From Pseudovibrio denitrificans JCM 12308 (lineage in GTDB: Bacteria > Pseudomonadota > Alphaproteobacteria > Rhizobiales > Stappiaceae), in NCBI RefSeq assembly GCF_001310815.1, contig NZ_BAZK01000003.1, forward strand, positions 1 through 64,000: DNA of 64,000 bases, given 5' to 3'. Positions 19,309-28,608 of this stretch are shown here, in pieces. Both the position numbers and the translations under genes were made by a program. Numbering within the stretch: the first letter of the stretch is position 1; each line of letters begins with the position of its first letter. The notes under the pieces are model-generated. The model was not told where the DNA came from and did no database searches. It saw nothing but the letters and a program-made list of their open reading frames with translations.

Positions 19309-20285
19309 ATGGCGCGCAGACAGCAGCGACGTAGACCCCGTTTCCCGGTAAACGGATGGCTTGTTCTGGACAAACCTCTGAACCTGACCTCCAACGATGC
19401 GTTGGGCCAGCTGAAGAGAATTTTCCATCCTGAAAAGGTTGGACACGCAGGAACCCTTGACCCGCTCGCAACTGGCTGCCTGCCGATTGCCTTCGGTGAG
19501 GCGACCAAAACCGTTCCTTACATCATGGACGGCCGCAAGGTGTACCGCTTCGAGGTCACCTGGGGCACGCAGACCACTTCTGACGATGCTGAGGGGGAGC
19601 CGGTCAAAACCTCTGATGTCCGCCCGACACAGGACGAGATCCTCGCGATCCTGCCTGAGTTCCGTGGCCGGATTGAGCAAGTCCCACCAATTTTCTCCGC
19701 AATCAAAGTCGACGGCAACCGTGCCTATGATCTGGCGCGTGATGGTGAAGACGTGAAGCTTGAAGCCCGCGTGATCGAAGTCCACCGTCTGGATCTCGTC
19801 GAGTGCATCGATGAAAACCGCACGGTGTTCGAAGCCGAATGTGGCAAGGGCACCTATGTGCGCTCGTTGGCCCGTGATCTCGGCGAGCGCCTCGGCACAT
19901 GCGGCTACGTGACTGACCTGCGCCGCCTGCTGGTGGGACCATTCGGCGAAGAGCAGATGGTTACGCTGGATGAGCTGCGTGCAGCGAAAGAAGCATGATG
20001 GTAGAGGTGGAAGAAGGCGAAGAGCCTCCTGTCCTCAACCCGCTCGAAAACGCTGAGCTGATTGGCTACATCAAGCCGGTTGAAACCGCTCTGCACCAGT
20101 TTGCAGAAGTGCGCATCACCGGCGATGCTGCCGCAAAAGTGAAGCGCGGTAATCCGGTTCTGCTGCGTGGCGCAGATGCACCGATCGGCCCGGAAGAGAT
20201 CTATGTGGTCTCAGGCGGCAAACTGATCGCGTTTGGCGAAGTCTCCAAAGGCGAGTTCAAGCCGAAGCGGGTTTTCAACCTTTAA
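19309..20285 (+). CDS. truB: tRNA pseudouridine(55) synthase TruB, frame broken at about 19995
   Basis: Makes pseudouridine 55 in the T loop of tRNAs. The catalytic aspartate lies in [14 protein letters not shown], and the [10 protein letters not shown] and [12 protein letters not shown] blocks follow. The first frame ends after LRAAKEA at 19998; the next frame begins one base earlier and encodes [24 protein letters not shown] and [10 protein letters not shown], the TruB C-terminal PUA-like region. One missing base near 19994-19995 explains this, giving about 325 residues, normal for the family. A separate 96-residue protein starting at 19995 would be an artefact. Confidence 0.88.
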
Positions 20286-20605
20286 GCTCGGCGCTTGATG
20301 GTTATGCCCGCAATTACAACAGAATATGACAGGTGATTGCGGGAAATTTTCCGTAATCACTGGCCGAAATCAGAAAATAACTCTCATTGGGTCTCTGGCT
20401 GCAACCATCTCAAGATTCTTCTGGTTTTTTGAGAGTTTTTCAGTCATAGTCCCGCCGCTGGGAAGCAGACGCTTGCCCGGCCAACATGTGTTGGCCTGAC
20501 CCTGCTAGACGACATCTTGGCACGGCCCGAGTTCAGCACATGGCTCTGTAAGAGAGCGCATTCAATAAGATGCAGCTTCGGCTGCCATTAGATAAGGAAA
20601 AATCG
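20286..20605 (+). promoter_or_regulatory. Structured rpsO leader region
   Basis: A 320-base stretch without a gene. It holds an 8-bp stem with a 21-base loop (CCCGCAAT/ATTGCGGG, 20307-20343), probably the weak end of the truB transcript. Next is a 7-bp stem GGCCAAC/GTTGGCC (20479-20496). A UUCG-capped hairpin GCAGC-TTCG-GCTGC (20572-20585) ends 20 bases before the rpsO start. S15 represses its own translation by binding structured leaders in many bacteria, so this is a candidate autoregulatory site. I did not fold the whole region. Confidence 0.5.
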
Positions 20606-20875
20606 ATGTCGATTACGCCTGAAAAAAAAGCAGAACTGATCAAGGAATTCGCTGTCAAAGAAGGCGACACCGGATCTCCAGAAGTACAGGTTGCTATCCT
20701 GACTCACCGCATCACTGTTCTGACTGAGCACTTCAAGGGTCACAAGAAAGACAACCACTCCCGTCGTGGTCTTCTGAAAATGGTTTCTCAGCGTCGTAAG
20801 CTGCTTGACTACGTCAAGGGCAAAGACGTTGCTCGTTACCAGTCCCTGATTGAGCGTCTGGGCATTCGTCGCTAA
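20606..20875 (+). CDS. rpsO: 30S ribosomal protein S15
   Basis: An 89-residue primary 16S rRNA-binding protein of the 30S platform. Signatures [27 protein letters not shown] and [10 protein letters not shown] are intact. ATG 20606 is preceded by AAGGA at the right distance; an upstream in-frame ATG at 20570 falls within the leader hairpin and is unlikely. The rpsO-pnp order is universal in proteobacteria. Confidence 0.97.
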   Translation: MSITPEKKAELIKEFAVKEGDTGSPEVQVAILTHRITVLTEHFKGHKKDNHSRRGLLKMVSQRRKLLDYVKGKDVARYQSLIERLGIRR

Positions 20876-20891
20876 GACGAAGAATTTGAAG

Positions 20892-20918
20892 CGCGGCAGC
20901 GAAAGCTCGCCGCGTTTT
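20892..20918 (+). terminator. Intrinsic terminator after rpsO
   Basis: CGCGGC/GCCGCG with an inner AGC-GAAA-GCT extension (GNRA tetraloop, one bulged C) is followed by TTTT. Read-through into pnp is likely, as in other bacteria. Confidence 0.75.
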
Positions 20919-21247
20919 GCTTACTCCCTCTTATTTCCGAGGTATCTCTGGAAAATGCGGGAGGTATAGTCTGGCGGAGGAAGGCCTCTTCCAGAAATAA
21001 AGCAGGCGAATGGAGACCTGGCAGGATTGCCAGAAGCTCGCAGCGCTCCTCCGAAAAGTGAAGACCGGTTTTCGGATAAAGCACGCGCAACAAACACAGA
21101 GCTTCTCGCTGTCTTGCCTGCAATCGTTCGACCTGAAAAGCATCGCGCCCTTGATACTCAAGGAGTTCGTGCGCGCATTGCCGGCAAATGACAGCCTCGA
21201 GCTTGATGACGACCATCAGGCACTGAGGCGAACGTTAGGATAAAGAT
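20919..21247 (+). other. rpsO-pnp intergenic region, no gene supported
   Basis: It contains a 6-bp hairpin CTGGCA/TGCCAG at 21018-21033, the repeat element at 21051-21086 and AGGA before the pnp start. An open frame at 21010-21243 runs across the repeat, has no family resemblance and is not called. Confidence 0.6.
21051..21086. repeat. Short intergenic repeat, copy 1
   Basis: CCGAAAAGTG, a short spacer, CCGGTTTTCGGATAAAG and CGC. The ends CCGAAAA and TTTTCGG are inverted repeats. It matches the copy at 43856 at nearly every position and a degraded copy at 23464. It resembles a palindromic element scattered between genes in Rhizobiales. Confidence 0.75.
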
Positions 21248-23398
21248 ATGTTTGATATACATCGCGTGGAAGTAGATTGGGGCGGACGTCCGCTCATCCT
21301 TGAAACCGGCAAGGTAGCCCGTCAGGCAGACGGCGCAGTCATCGCAACTTACGGCGAGACTAAAGTTCTTGCGACTGTTGTGTCTGCAAAAGACGCAAAG
21401 CCAGGTCAGGATTTCTTCCCACTCACCGTAAATTATCAGGAAAAGGCATACGCTGCTGGCCGCATTCCAGGTGGCTTCTTCAAGCGCGAAGGCCGTCCGT
21501 CCGAGCACGAGACCCTGACTTCCCGTCTGATTGACCGTCCGATCCGTCCGCTGTTCGTTGATGGCTACAAGAACGAAACTCAGGTTGTTCTGACCGTTCT
21601 GTCTCACGATCTGGAAAACGCTCCAGACGTTGTTGCAATGGTTGGTGCTTCTGCTGCTCTCACCATCTCCGGCGTTCCATTCATGGGCCCAATCGGTGGT
21701 GCACGTGTTGGCTACATCAACGGCGAATACGTTCTGAACCCAACAGTTGACCAGATGGAAGAAACCAATCTGGATCTGGTTGTTGCAGGTACCAACGACG
21801 CTGTTCTGATGGTTGAGTCCGAAGCTCAGGAACTTTCCGAAGAAGTAATGCTCGGCGCTGTGATGTTCGGTCACAAAGGCTTCCAGCCTGTTATCGACGC
21901 AATCATTCAGCTGGCTGAAAAAGCTGCGAAAGAGCCTCGTGAACTGAACCTGCCTGATCATTCCGACCTGTTCGGTAAAGTTCAGGAACTGGCAAACGAA
22001 GAGCTGGGCGCTGCTTACTCCATCACCGCGAAAACCGAGCGTAAAAACGCTGTTGACGCTGTGAAGGCGAAAGTGGTTGAAGCTCTCGTAACCGGTGAAG
22101 AAGGCGCTCCTGAAGCGAACGTCATCTCCGACCTGTTCAAAAAGGCTGAAGCTGCAATCGTTCGTGGCCGCATTCTGGACACCGGTTCCCGTATCGACGG
22201 TCGTGACCTGTCTACAGTGCGCTCCATCGTTTCTGAAGTTGGCATGCTGCCACGTGCACACGGTTCTTCCCTGTTCACCCGCGGTGAAACTCAGGCAATG
22301 GTTGTTGCAACACTGGGTACTGGTGAAGACGAGCAGTTCATCGATCTGCTGGAAGGCACCAAAAAAGCAACCTTCATGCTGCACTACAACTTCCCTCCAT
22401 ACTCTGTAGGTGAAGCTGGTCGCATGGGTTCCCCAGGACGTCGTGAAATCGGTCACGGTAAACTGGCATGGCGCGCTGTTAACCCAATGCTGCCTGCACA
22501 CCATGACTTCCCATACACCGTTCGCGTTGTATCCGAAATCACCGAGTCCAACGGTTCCTCCTCCATGGCGTCCGTATGTGGTGCATCCCTGTCCCTGATG
22601 GACGCAGGTGTTCCGCTGAAAGCTCCAGTAGCTGGTATCGCAATGGGTCTCATCAAGGAAGGCGAGCGCTTCGCAGTTCTCTCCGACATCCTCGGTGACG
22701 AAGACCACCTCGGCGACATGGACTTTAAAGTAGCTGGTTCCGAAAACGGCATCACTGCGCTGCAGATGGACATCAAGATCGACGGTATCACCGAAGAGAT
22801 CATGAAAGTCGCTCTGGAGCAGGCTAAAGGTGGCCGCGTTCACATCCTCGGCGAAATGGCGAAAGCAATCACCGAAGCTCGCTCCGAGCTCGGCGAACAC
22901 GCTCCTCGCATCGAAGTCATCAAGATCCCAGTAGACAAGATCCGTGAAGTGATTGGTTCTGGTGGTAAGGTGATCCGTGAGATCGTTGAGAAGACCGGCG
23001 CGAAAGTGAACATCGAAGACGACGGCACCGTTAAGGTGGCTTCCTCCGATGGTAAAGCAATTAAAGCTGCTCTGAACTGGATCAACTCCATCGCTGCAGA
23101 GCCAGAAGTTGGCGTAATCTACGAAGGTACCGTTGTTAAGACTGTAGACTTCGGCGCATTCGTAAACTTCTTCGGCGCACGTGACGGTCTGGTTCACATC
23201 TCCCAGCTGGCTCCACGCAAAGTCGCAAAAGTGACCGACGTGATCAAAGAAGGCGACAAAGTCTTCGTTAAGCTGATGGGCTTCGATGAGCGCGGTAAAG
23301 TTCGTCTCTCCATGAAGGTTGTTGACCAGGAAACCGGTCAGGAAATCCCTCGTGAAGAGAAAAAAGACGAAAAGAAAGAAGAGAAAGCAAAGGACTAA
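21248..23398 (+). CDS. pnp: Polyribonucleotide nucleotidyltransferase (PNPase)
   Basis: A 716-residue phosphorolytic 3'-5' exoribonuclease of the degradosome. Two RNase-PH domains flank a helical linker. The second core carries [19 protein letters not shown] and the catalytic [12 protein letters not shown] region. A KH domain ([15 protein letters not shown], about residues 565-580) and an S1 domain (about 620-690) follow, ending in a Lys/Glu-rich tail. It is intact and strongly codon-biased, as expected for a highly expressed gene. A 679-codon open frame on the opposite strand is only a shadow. Confidence 0.97.
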   Translation: MFDIHRVEVDWGGRPLILETGKVARQADGAVIATYGETKVLATVVSAKDAKPGQDFFPLTVNYQEKAYAAGRIPGGFFKREGRPSEHETLTSRLIDRPIRPLFVDGYKNETQVVLTVLSHDLENAPDVVAMVGASAALTISGVPFMGPIGGARVGYINGEYVLNPTVDQMEETNLDLVVAGTNDAVLMVESEAQELSEEVMLGAVMFGHKGFQPVIDAIIQLAEKAAKEPRELNLPDHSDLFGKVQELANEELGAAYSITAKTERKNAVDAVKAKVVEALVTGEEGAPEANVISDLFKKAEAAIVRGRILDTGSRIDGRDLSTVRSIVSEVGMLPRAHGSSLFTRGETQAMVVATLGTGEDEQFIDLLEGTKKATFMLHYNFPPYSVGEAGRMGSPGRREIGHGKLAWRAVNPMLPAHHDFPYTVRVVSEITESNGSSSMASVCGASLSLMDAGVPLKAPVAGIAMGLIKEGERFAVLSDILGDEDHLGDMDFKVAGSENGITALQMDIKIDGITEEIMKVALEQAKGGRVHILGEMAKAITEARSELGEHAPRIEVIKIPVDKIREVIGSGGKVIREIVEKTGAKVNIEDDGTVKVASSDGKAIKAALNWINSIAAEPEVGVIYEGTVVKTVDFGAFVNFFGARDGLVHISQLAPRKVAKVTDVIKEGDKVFVKLMGFDERGKVRLSMKVVDQETGQEIPREEKKDEKKEEKAKD

Positions 23399-23425
23399 TC
23401 CCTAGCTTCTCGACTTAAGTTAAGA

Positions 23426-23457
23426 AGACCGGCTCAGAAATGGGCCGGTCTTTTTTT
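23426..23457 (+). terminator. Intrinsic terminator after pnp
   Basis: AGACCGGC/GCCGGTCT forms an 8-bp stem followed by a run of seven T residues. Confidence 0.9.
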
Positions 23458-23463
23458 GTTTTG

Positions 23464-23498
23464 CCGAAAGACGGAAACGGTTTTGGAATAAGGATGCG
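23464..23498. repeat. Degenerate third copy of the short intergenic repeat
   Basis: CCGAAAG-ACGGAAACGGTTTTGGAATAAGGATGCG aligns with the copies at 21051 and 43856 with a few substitutions; its inverted ends are no longer perfect. Confidence 0.5.
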
Positions 23499-23566
23499 GG
23501 GGGTTCATACCGAAGAGCCCATTGCTGACGACGGACACTCAAATTAGATAGTGCTTTCCGGAATGC

Positions 23567-24387
23567 CTATTTGAGAACTGACTTGCGATAGCCGTCAGGT
23601 GTTTTCCCGATCATCCGCCCGAACATGGCGATAAAGGATGAGGCGCTGCCATAACCCAGTTGATCAGCGATGCTTTGCACTGAACCTCCAGCTTCCAGCA
23701 TTGGCATCGCCTTCAGTACGCGCAACCTTTGCTTCCATTCTGCAAAGGGGATCCCAAGATCACGCTTGCACCTACGGATCAGCGTGCGCTCCGATGTATC
23801 ATGGAGCCGGGCAAGTTCCGCTAATGACCGATTGTCATGCGGATTATCTTGTAGATGCTGAAGTACCTTCCCAGTATGGGGTCTGTCGTCGAGGGCAGAA
23901 AAGAACCGACCTGCTGTCCTTCTGCAAATTGATCAACCACGACCTGCAGAAATCGAAGGTGCGCAGGATTGGATGGGCACGTACCTTCCTTCTCCCTCAG
24001 ATACTCCAGCATGGTCCGAAGCATCGGGTTGACCTCGAGAGCTGTGGTCCGCTGGGGGAGTGGTCCGCAGAGATCAAGGGAAACATAAAGAGAGCAATGC
24101 ACGGCAGCCTGCCTGTTCAATCCTTGATGTTCCACGTCTGGTGGCAACCATACGGCATATTGTGGCGGAGCAAGGAAGTGGCCATCCTTGAGGTTGATTT
24201 CCATTACGCCACTATAGGAATAAACCAGTTCACCCCATGGGTGGCTATGACGTGGGTAAATCGCATTCTTTGGCATCTGCGCCGACCGGAAATAAAGCGG
24301 CTGTGGCAAGTGCTCTCGAAACGGAACGTCATGTATGCGAGAGACTTCCCCGGATCTATCTGTCAGATTTTCTACAGCAACTGTCAT
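23567..24387 (-). CDS. AraC-family transcriptional regulator, one frame break
   Basis: N-terminal cupin-like sensor (HSHPWGELVYSYSGVMEI; about residues 30-120) and C-terminal double-HTH AraC domain ending GYGSASSFIAMFGRMIGKTPDGYRKSVLK. The frame breaks near 23899-23902; one extra base in the A run (T run on the coding strand) joins VGSF to SALDDRPHTGKVLQHLQD and leads through the HTH to the stop at 23567-23569. It is divergent from the EamA transporter 60 bases away, which it probably controls; this pairing is common for metabolite exporters. The effector is unknown. Confidence 0.8.
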
Positions 24388-24446
24388 TTAATCAATATAT
24401 ACTGATCAAATGACAAAAGCTATTGTCCTTGCGCACAACAAGGAGA

Positions 24447-25412
24447 ATGGTTTTGGATCAGCGCAAGCCACTTGATATTATAGCTATCGGCTTGATGGTC
24501 GGCATTTGCACGATCTGGGCCATGCAACAAATTGGCCTCAAAGCGACTGAGTCTTATGCTTCTTCTGTGTTTCAGATCGGCATTCGCTCAGGGCTAGCTG
24601 CCGCTTGCGTATATACTCTGACTGCGTTTCGGCAGAAGCGCCCCCTCTTATCGGGAGGAACTGCATTGCTCGGAGCGCTGGCAGGACTTCTTTTTGCCTT
24701 TGAGTTCCTCCTTATAGGGAAAGCACTTGAATACAGCACTGCATCTCACGTGGTCGTTTTCCTTTACACAGCTCCAGTGTTCGCCGCTTTGGGCCTTCAT
24801 CTGAAACTCTCAACCGAGCGTCTTTCTGCCCTTCAATGGGGCGGTATTTTCGTGGCCGTCATCGGCATTGCTTATGCCTTCCTCACACCGGGGCCAGATC
24901 AATCCGGCACACCTGCTGCTGCCTCTATGCTTTTAGGGGATACGCTGGCTCTATTGGCTGCAGTTCTTTGGGGAGCGACAACCGTTTTGATCCGGACAAC
25001 ACGTCTCAGTGAGTTGTACGCCACCCACGTTCTGTTCTATCAACTCGCGATTACCGCGATCATTCTGATTACGATCGCGGCGTTTACCGGACAGGCTGGG
25101 ATCATCCCGTCAGCGCCACTTTTCTGGAACCTTGCCTTCCAGAGTGTAATTGTTGCATTCGCAAGTTTCCTGTGCTGGTTCTGGATGTTGACACGTTACA
25201 AGGCCACACAATTGGGTGTGTTTTCGTTCCTGACCCCTCTGATCGGGGTCATCCTTGGCTACTTCCTTTTAGGAGACGCTCTGACGACCGGGTTTCTGAT
25301 CGGGTCCGCAGGGGTGCTGATCGGTATCATTATTGTCAGTGCTAGCCCTTGGATTGAACGAAGCCTTCGCACTTACCGTACCAACCGAAAGGATCAGGAA
25401 GTCACCACATGA
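24447..25412 (+). CDS. EamA/DMT-family transporter
   Basis: An inner-membrane protein of about 321 residues with ten predicted helices in two EamA repeats (WAMQQIGLKATESYASS start of repeat 1; LLAAVLWGATTVLIRT start of repeat 2). Such proteins export amino acids or other metabolites; the substrate cannot be told. ATG 24447 is given; TTG 24453 is better spaced (seven bases) from AAGGAG and may be the true start. It is transcribed away from the AraC-family gene. Confidence 0.85.
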   Translation: MVLDQRKPLDIIAIGLMVGICTIWAMQQIGLKATESYASSVFQIGIRSGLAAACVYTLTAFRQKRPLLSGGTALLGALAGLLFAFEFLLIGKALEYSTASHVVVFLYTAPVFAALGLHLKLSTERLSALQWGGIFVAVIGIAYAFLTPGPDQSGTPAAASMLLGDTLALLAAVLWGATTVLIRTTRLSELYATHVLFYQLAITAIILITIAAFTGQAGIIPSAPLFWNLAFQSVIVAFASFLCWFWMLTRYKATQLGVFSFLTPLIGVILGYFLLGDALTTGFLIGSAGVLIGIIIVSASPWIERSLRTYRTNRKDQEVTT

Positions 25413-25457
25413 AAGCCCATATCATTGTGGCTTATCCCAAGCCCCTTCTGGGCTGCT

Positions 25458-25494
25458 GCGCAGGCAGAGCCTTCCACCCGTGAGAAACAGGAAC
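25458..25494 (+). repeat. Repeat related to the intron-like element (left copy)
   Basis: GCGCAGGCAGAGCCT followed by TCCACCCGTGAGAAAC recurs at 27319-27365, where 11 extra bases lie between the two blocks. The two copies bracket the marR-hydrolase operon in the same orientation. Confidence 0.7.
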
Positions 25495-25501
25495 TTTCAG
25501 T

Positions 25502-25948
25502 TCACTCTTGCTTGCATGCAATAAGGACTTTCTTCATAACCTCGACGGCTTGCTCAATCTCTTTGGGATCGATGCCTTCTGCCGTTGTGTTCGCCCAAAC
25601 ATATTGCCGCTCTGCCAGGCTATGGATCGCTTCACGACCCGTATCGGTAGCGGATGCCAGTTTGGCGCGTTTGTCACTGGGGTTATCGAGAAATGTGATT
25701 AATTTTTCCTCGGCAAGTACGTTAGCAATACGTTGCACCGCTTGACGTGACAGACCCATTTCTCGGGCAATTCCCGAAACTGTCATATCACCCCACATTA
25801 AGGTGCCCAGCACTTGCCAGCGGGAGGATGTAAGCCCCGATGGGGCTGAAATTTTGTCCCCCGCCGCGAGGAATGCGCCATTCAACTTAAATGTTGTAAG
25901 CATTAGGTTTGAGACTGCGTCGCCACCTCTGTTTCTTTTGATTGTCAC
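25502..25948 (-). CDS. MarR-family transcriptional regulator
   Basis: A 148-residue winged-helix regulator. The recognition region is MTVSGIAREMGLSRQAVQRI (about 55-74) and the wing contains the basic LDNPSDKRAKL typical of MarR. GTG 25948 is the likely start, since GGAGG lies eight bases upstream; a TTG at 25969 overlapping the hydrolase stop is the alternative. It is the second gene of a two-gene operon with the alpha/beta hydrolase. Two palindromes in front of that operon fit a MarR operator, so it probably represses its own operon and is relieved by a small, perhaps phenolic, ligand. Confidence 0.87.
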   Translation of the reverse strand: MTIKRNRGGDAVSNLMLTTFKLNGAFLAAGDKISAPSGLTSSRWQVLGTLMWGDMTVSGIAREMGLSRQAVQRIANVLAEEKLITFLDNPSDKRAKLASATDTGREAIHSLAERQYVWANTTAEGIDPKEIEQAVEVMKKVLIACKQE

Positions 25949-25965
25949 AACGTCAGCCTCCAAAC

Positions 25966-26826
25966 TCAAGACAAGCTATCAATAAAGGATCTTATTGATC
26001 GCGCAACAATTTCCGGCGCATCTAACTGTGCCCAATGCCCTTCAGTCGATAAGAGGTCGTATTCGACAGTTTCACCCAGGTGACGAATGGCCGCCGGGGT
26101 ATCATTGGCAGATGTAATGGCCATGAAAGTCGGGCCCGTCCAATACGACATTGCAATTTCCGGGTTCCAATCCATCAAAGCTTGCGCAAACCCGATGCGT
26201 GCGTCTGGTGCAACTTGAGCGGCATCACTGGTTACAGTCGTGATGGTTTCTGGGTTCTGGCCTGCAATTGAAGCAAAATATCCCTGCACAGCATCCAGCC
26301 CGTTTTCAGATCGAATGGCATCCAAGAAACCCTGCCGCATGTCTTCTGGCATTGCGCGCGGATCAGATGCAGGATCAAGAAAGTAAATTCCTCGCAAGGT
26401 ATCGGCGTTTGCCTCGGCATATTTAAGTGCGACACCCGCAGAGCCGGAATGAGCCACGAGAACAACTGATTGAGAACCAAGCGTAGCAATCACCTTCTGC
26501 AAATCTTCAGCTCTGGCTTCATAGCTGTAATCGCCGCTTGCTGTAGGTGAGGATGAACCATGTCCTCTTTGATCAAAAGCGATCACTGAATGCGTATCCG
26601 CGAGGTTCTCCATGACCGAAAACCACTGTGTCGCCGCACCGCTATCACTGTGTAGAAAAACAACGTTTTGGGTCGATTCTGGCCCCGCGCGATAAACACT
26701 CAGGTTGGCCGACTGGTTGATGACAATCTCGGTTTCGATGATCTTAATCCCTTCTTGAGCGCTGGATTGAATGGCGAGGGAAGCCAGTCCCATACCTGCA
26801 ACTATTGATCTGATGAAGACTCTCAA
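25966..26826 (-). CDS. Secreted alpha/beta hydrolase
   Basis: A 286-residue alpha/beta-hydrolase with a Sec signal peptide (residues 1 to about 23, ending near SSAQ). Oxyanion and fold landmarks are VVFLHSDSGAATQW and IAFDQRGHGSS; the nucleophile is S127 in VAHSGSAG; the likely catalytic histidine is in EGHWAQLDAP. TTG 26826 is supported by AGGAGG five bases upstream. It probably acts in the periplasm on an ester, lactone or epoxide; the substrate is unknown. It is first in the operon with marR and preceded by two operator-like palindromes. Confidence 0.82.
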   Translation of the reverse strand: MRVFIRSIVAGMGLASLAIQSSAQEGIKIIETEIVINQSANLSVYRAGPESTQNVVFLHSDSGAATQWFSVMENLADTHSVIAFDQRGHGSSSPTASGDYSYEARAEDLQKVIATLGSQSVVLVAHSGSAGVALKYAEANADTLRGIYFLDPASDPRAMPEDMRQGFLDAIRSENGLDAVQGYFASIAGQNPETITTVTSDAAQVAPDARIGFAQALMDWNPEIAMSYWTGPTFMAITSANDTPAAIRHLGETVEYDLLSTEGHWAQLDAPEIVARSIRSFIDSLS

Positions 26827-26839
26827 ATTCGCCTCCTAT

Positions 26840-26859
26840 ATTGACAACGTGCTGTCAAT
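26840..26859. promoter_or_regulatory. MarR-type operator, proximal site
   Basis: ATTGACA-ACGTGC-TGTCAAT: 7-bp arms around a six-base centre, directly upstream of the hydrolase ribosome binding site. It shares the pattern TTGACAAC-N-TG-N-TGTCAA with the second site, 25 bp centre to centre. Confidence 0.7.
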
Positions 26860-26867
26860 ATAATTTC

Positions 26868-26881
26868 GACAACATGTTGTC
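26868..26881. promoter_or_regulatory. MarR-type operator, distal site
   Basis: GACAACATGTTGTC is a perfect 14-bp palindrome that closely resembles classical MarR-family boxes. Confidence 0.7.
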
Positions 26882-27003
26882 AACCTGAATTGAGATTGGC
26901 TTAGTTGCTTGATCTGTCGGCTTCGTTCGTGAAGGTCGATTTGGGTTGAGCAAAGCCAACAAAACTTATCCCCCTCATCAAAAACACCCTTACGCTTGAT
27001 CTC

Positions 27004-27420
27004 GTGCCCACGCATTCGGGCAGGAGTGGACCGTCCATTCCGTGGCGTGGGCGGGGTTGGGCTACCGGCATGAGGTAACGTATCGTGTCGGGAGGTCCGG
27101 TGAAGCGCCATACCCTATTGAGACCACAGTGGTAGTAGGGAGCTTGGGGTCGTTCCGGAGGGCGTCCGGTGGTGACAGGAAACTGTCAAAGGCATGAAAG
27201 CGCATCTGTGATGCGCAAACGTGCCTGTCGCGTCTGTCCGAGAGGGAGCCCGCGTGTTCATGAGAAAAGGCCCGGGCGAGGCGAACAGTCAATGCCGAAG
27301 AAACATTTCTAACAAGTAGCGCAGGCAGAGCCTGTTCGCCTTGCTCCACCCGTGAGAAACGGGAAACCTTAGCTCCAACACCGCATGGAAATCCACGCGG
27401 TGCTATAAGTGCTTCTGAAC
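27004..27420 (+). mobile_element. ORF-less fragment resembling group II intron domain I
   Basis: Roughly 400 GC-rich bases without a gene. It starts GTGCCCACGC, with an 8-bp pairing GCCCACGC/GCGTGGGC (27006-27013 with 27045-27052). It continues with GCATGAGGTAACGTATCG and a block TCATGAGAAAAGGCCCG, then GCGAACAGTC. The last two recall the 5' ribozyme region of bacterial group II introns as I remember them. No reverse transcriptase and no domain V were found, so it would be a dead 5' fragment. Other structured RNA is possible. Recognition is from memory, not from a search. Confidence 0.4.
27319..27365 (+). repeat. Repeat related to the intron-like element (right copy)
   Basis: Contains the two blocks also found at 25458-25494, separated here by the 11 bases GTTCGCCTTGC. 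It lies inside the intron-like stretch. Confidence 0.7.
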
Positions 27421-27425
27421 CTGCG

Positions 27426-28316
27426 TTACGCTCGCTCTGTGGCTTCCTTGGTGGCCGCAGCCTTGCGGGGTGAGTTCCCCATCAGAATATATAGACCACT
27501 CACCACAATGATCGCCGACCCTGCCAGCGTCATGGCATCAACGCTTTCGTCAAAGATGATAAAGCCCAGCAGAAGGCCGAAGAGCAGCCGTGAATAACGG
27601 AACGGCGTGACCACAGACACCATGCCCGTGCGCATGGCAACGGTAAGGGAGTAGTAGGCGCCAATACCCACAAGAGTGCCTGCCGCAATGCTCAGGCCGC
27701 TGTAAAGATCAGGCCAGACAAAACCGCCGGTCCAGAACGCGTAGAGCGCTCCGGTGGGGATCAACACGCCAAATCCATAGACCCCAAGCTGCATGTTGGA
27801 GAGGGCAGGGGGAGCTGCTCTCGTCGCAAGATCCCGCCCGGCAAAACCAATCATGCCGATGATCGCAAGAATGGACGTCACCTGAAAGGCTTCAGAACTC
27901 GGCTGGATGATCATCAGCACACCAACAAACCCGATCAGAATGGCCAGCCAGCGCTGCCAGCTCACCCGTTCTCCAAACAGCACCGCCGCACCCAGAGTAA
28001 CAGCAATAGGCGTGGCCTGCAGGATTGCAGAAGTGCTGGAAAGAGTATTCAGCGCCAGAGAAAGGAGGAAGAACAGGCGGCCAGTGATCTCAAAAATCGC
28101 CCGCGTAAACAGCGTAGCCTTCAAAGCTTCGGAAGCAAACGCCCGCTCACCTCGTCTCCAGGTCAATAACAGAAAGCCAAAAGTTCCACCTGCTCCAAAC
28201 AGCATGAGCGTCTGCCCGACGGGCACAGCAGCCGTCGCAGTCTTGAGAAGCGTATCCTCAATGGCAAACCCCAACATAGCCAGCACCATCCAGGCGCTGC
28301 CGCGAATATTATCCAT
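27426..28316 (-). CDS. EamA/DMT-family transporter
   Basis: A 296-residue inner-membrane protein with two EamA repeats and about ten helices (repeat 1 begins SAWMVLAMLGFAIEDTLLK; repeat 2 is around ILAIIGMIGFAGRDL). It belongs to a different subgroup from the exporter at 24447, closer to drug/metabolite transporters with GRLFFLLSL and LGERVSW-type motifs (FGERVSWQRW). The C-terminus is Lys/Ala-rich and cytoplasmic. The substrate is unknown. Confidence 0.85.
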   Translation of the reverse strand: MDNIRGSAWMVLAMLGFAIEDTLLKTATAAVPVGQTLMLFGAGGTFGFLLLTWRRGERAFASEALKATLFTRAIFEITGRLFFLLSLALNTLSSTSAILQATPIAVTLGAAVLFGERVSWQRWLAILIGFVGVLMIIQPSSEAFQVTSILAIIGMIGFAGRDLATRAAPPALSNMQLGVYGFGVLIPTGALYAFWTGGFVWPDLYSGLSIAAGTLVGIGAYYSLTVAMRTGMVSVVTPFRYSRLLFGLLLGFIIFDESVDAMTLAGSAIIVVSGLYILMGNSPRKAAATKEATERA

Positions 28317-28608
28317 AGTAGAACCCAGAATGGGCGAGCTCTCAAAATCCCATTCTTCCGATGGGTTCCAGCGTAAAGTCAGCTCGCTGCAATAATGAAG
28401 ACCTGTACAGACTAGGCAAAAATAGAGAGATGTCTATGTCATAGAAGGTGTGCCATCAGCATTTTCTATAAAGTGCAGGTTGAGAAAACCTCACAACCAC
28501 GACTGGAGCTGCCTCTGGGGCCATATCGGTTTGAAACAATGCAAACTGCCTGCTATACCCACTCTCACCTTAAGTTTGGAGGGGCTGTTGGCAGCTCGGG
28601 GGAATGTG

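Noticed and set aside
19995..20285. A separate 96-residue protein after truB
   Set aside because: It encodes the TruB C-terminus; the split comes from one missing base.
21010..21243. A 77-codon plus-strand frame before pnp
   Set aside because: It runs through the dispersed repeat and has no recognisable domain.
21158..23197. A 679-codon open frame on the minus strand
   Set aside because: It lies wholly opposite pnp, has no family resemblance and reflects the strong codon bias of pnp.
26836..27349. Minus-strand frames of 91 and 95 codons in the intron-like stretch
   Set aside because: Their products resemble nothing and the stretch looks like structured RNA.
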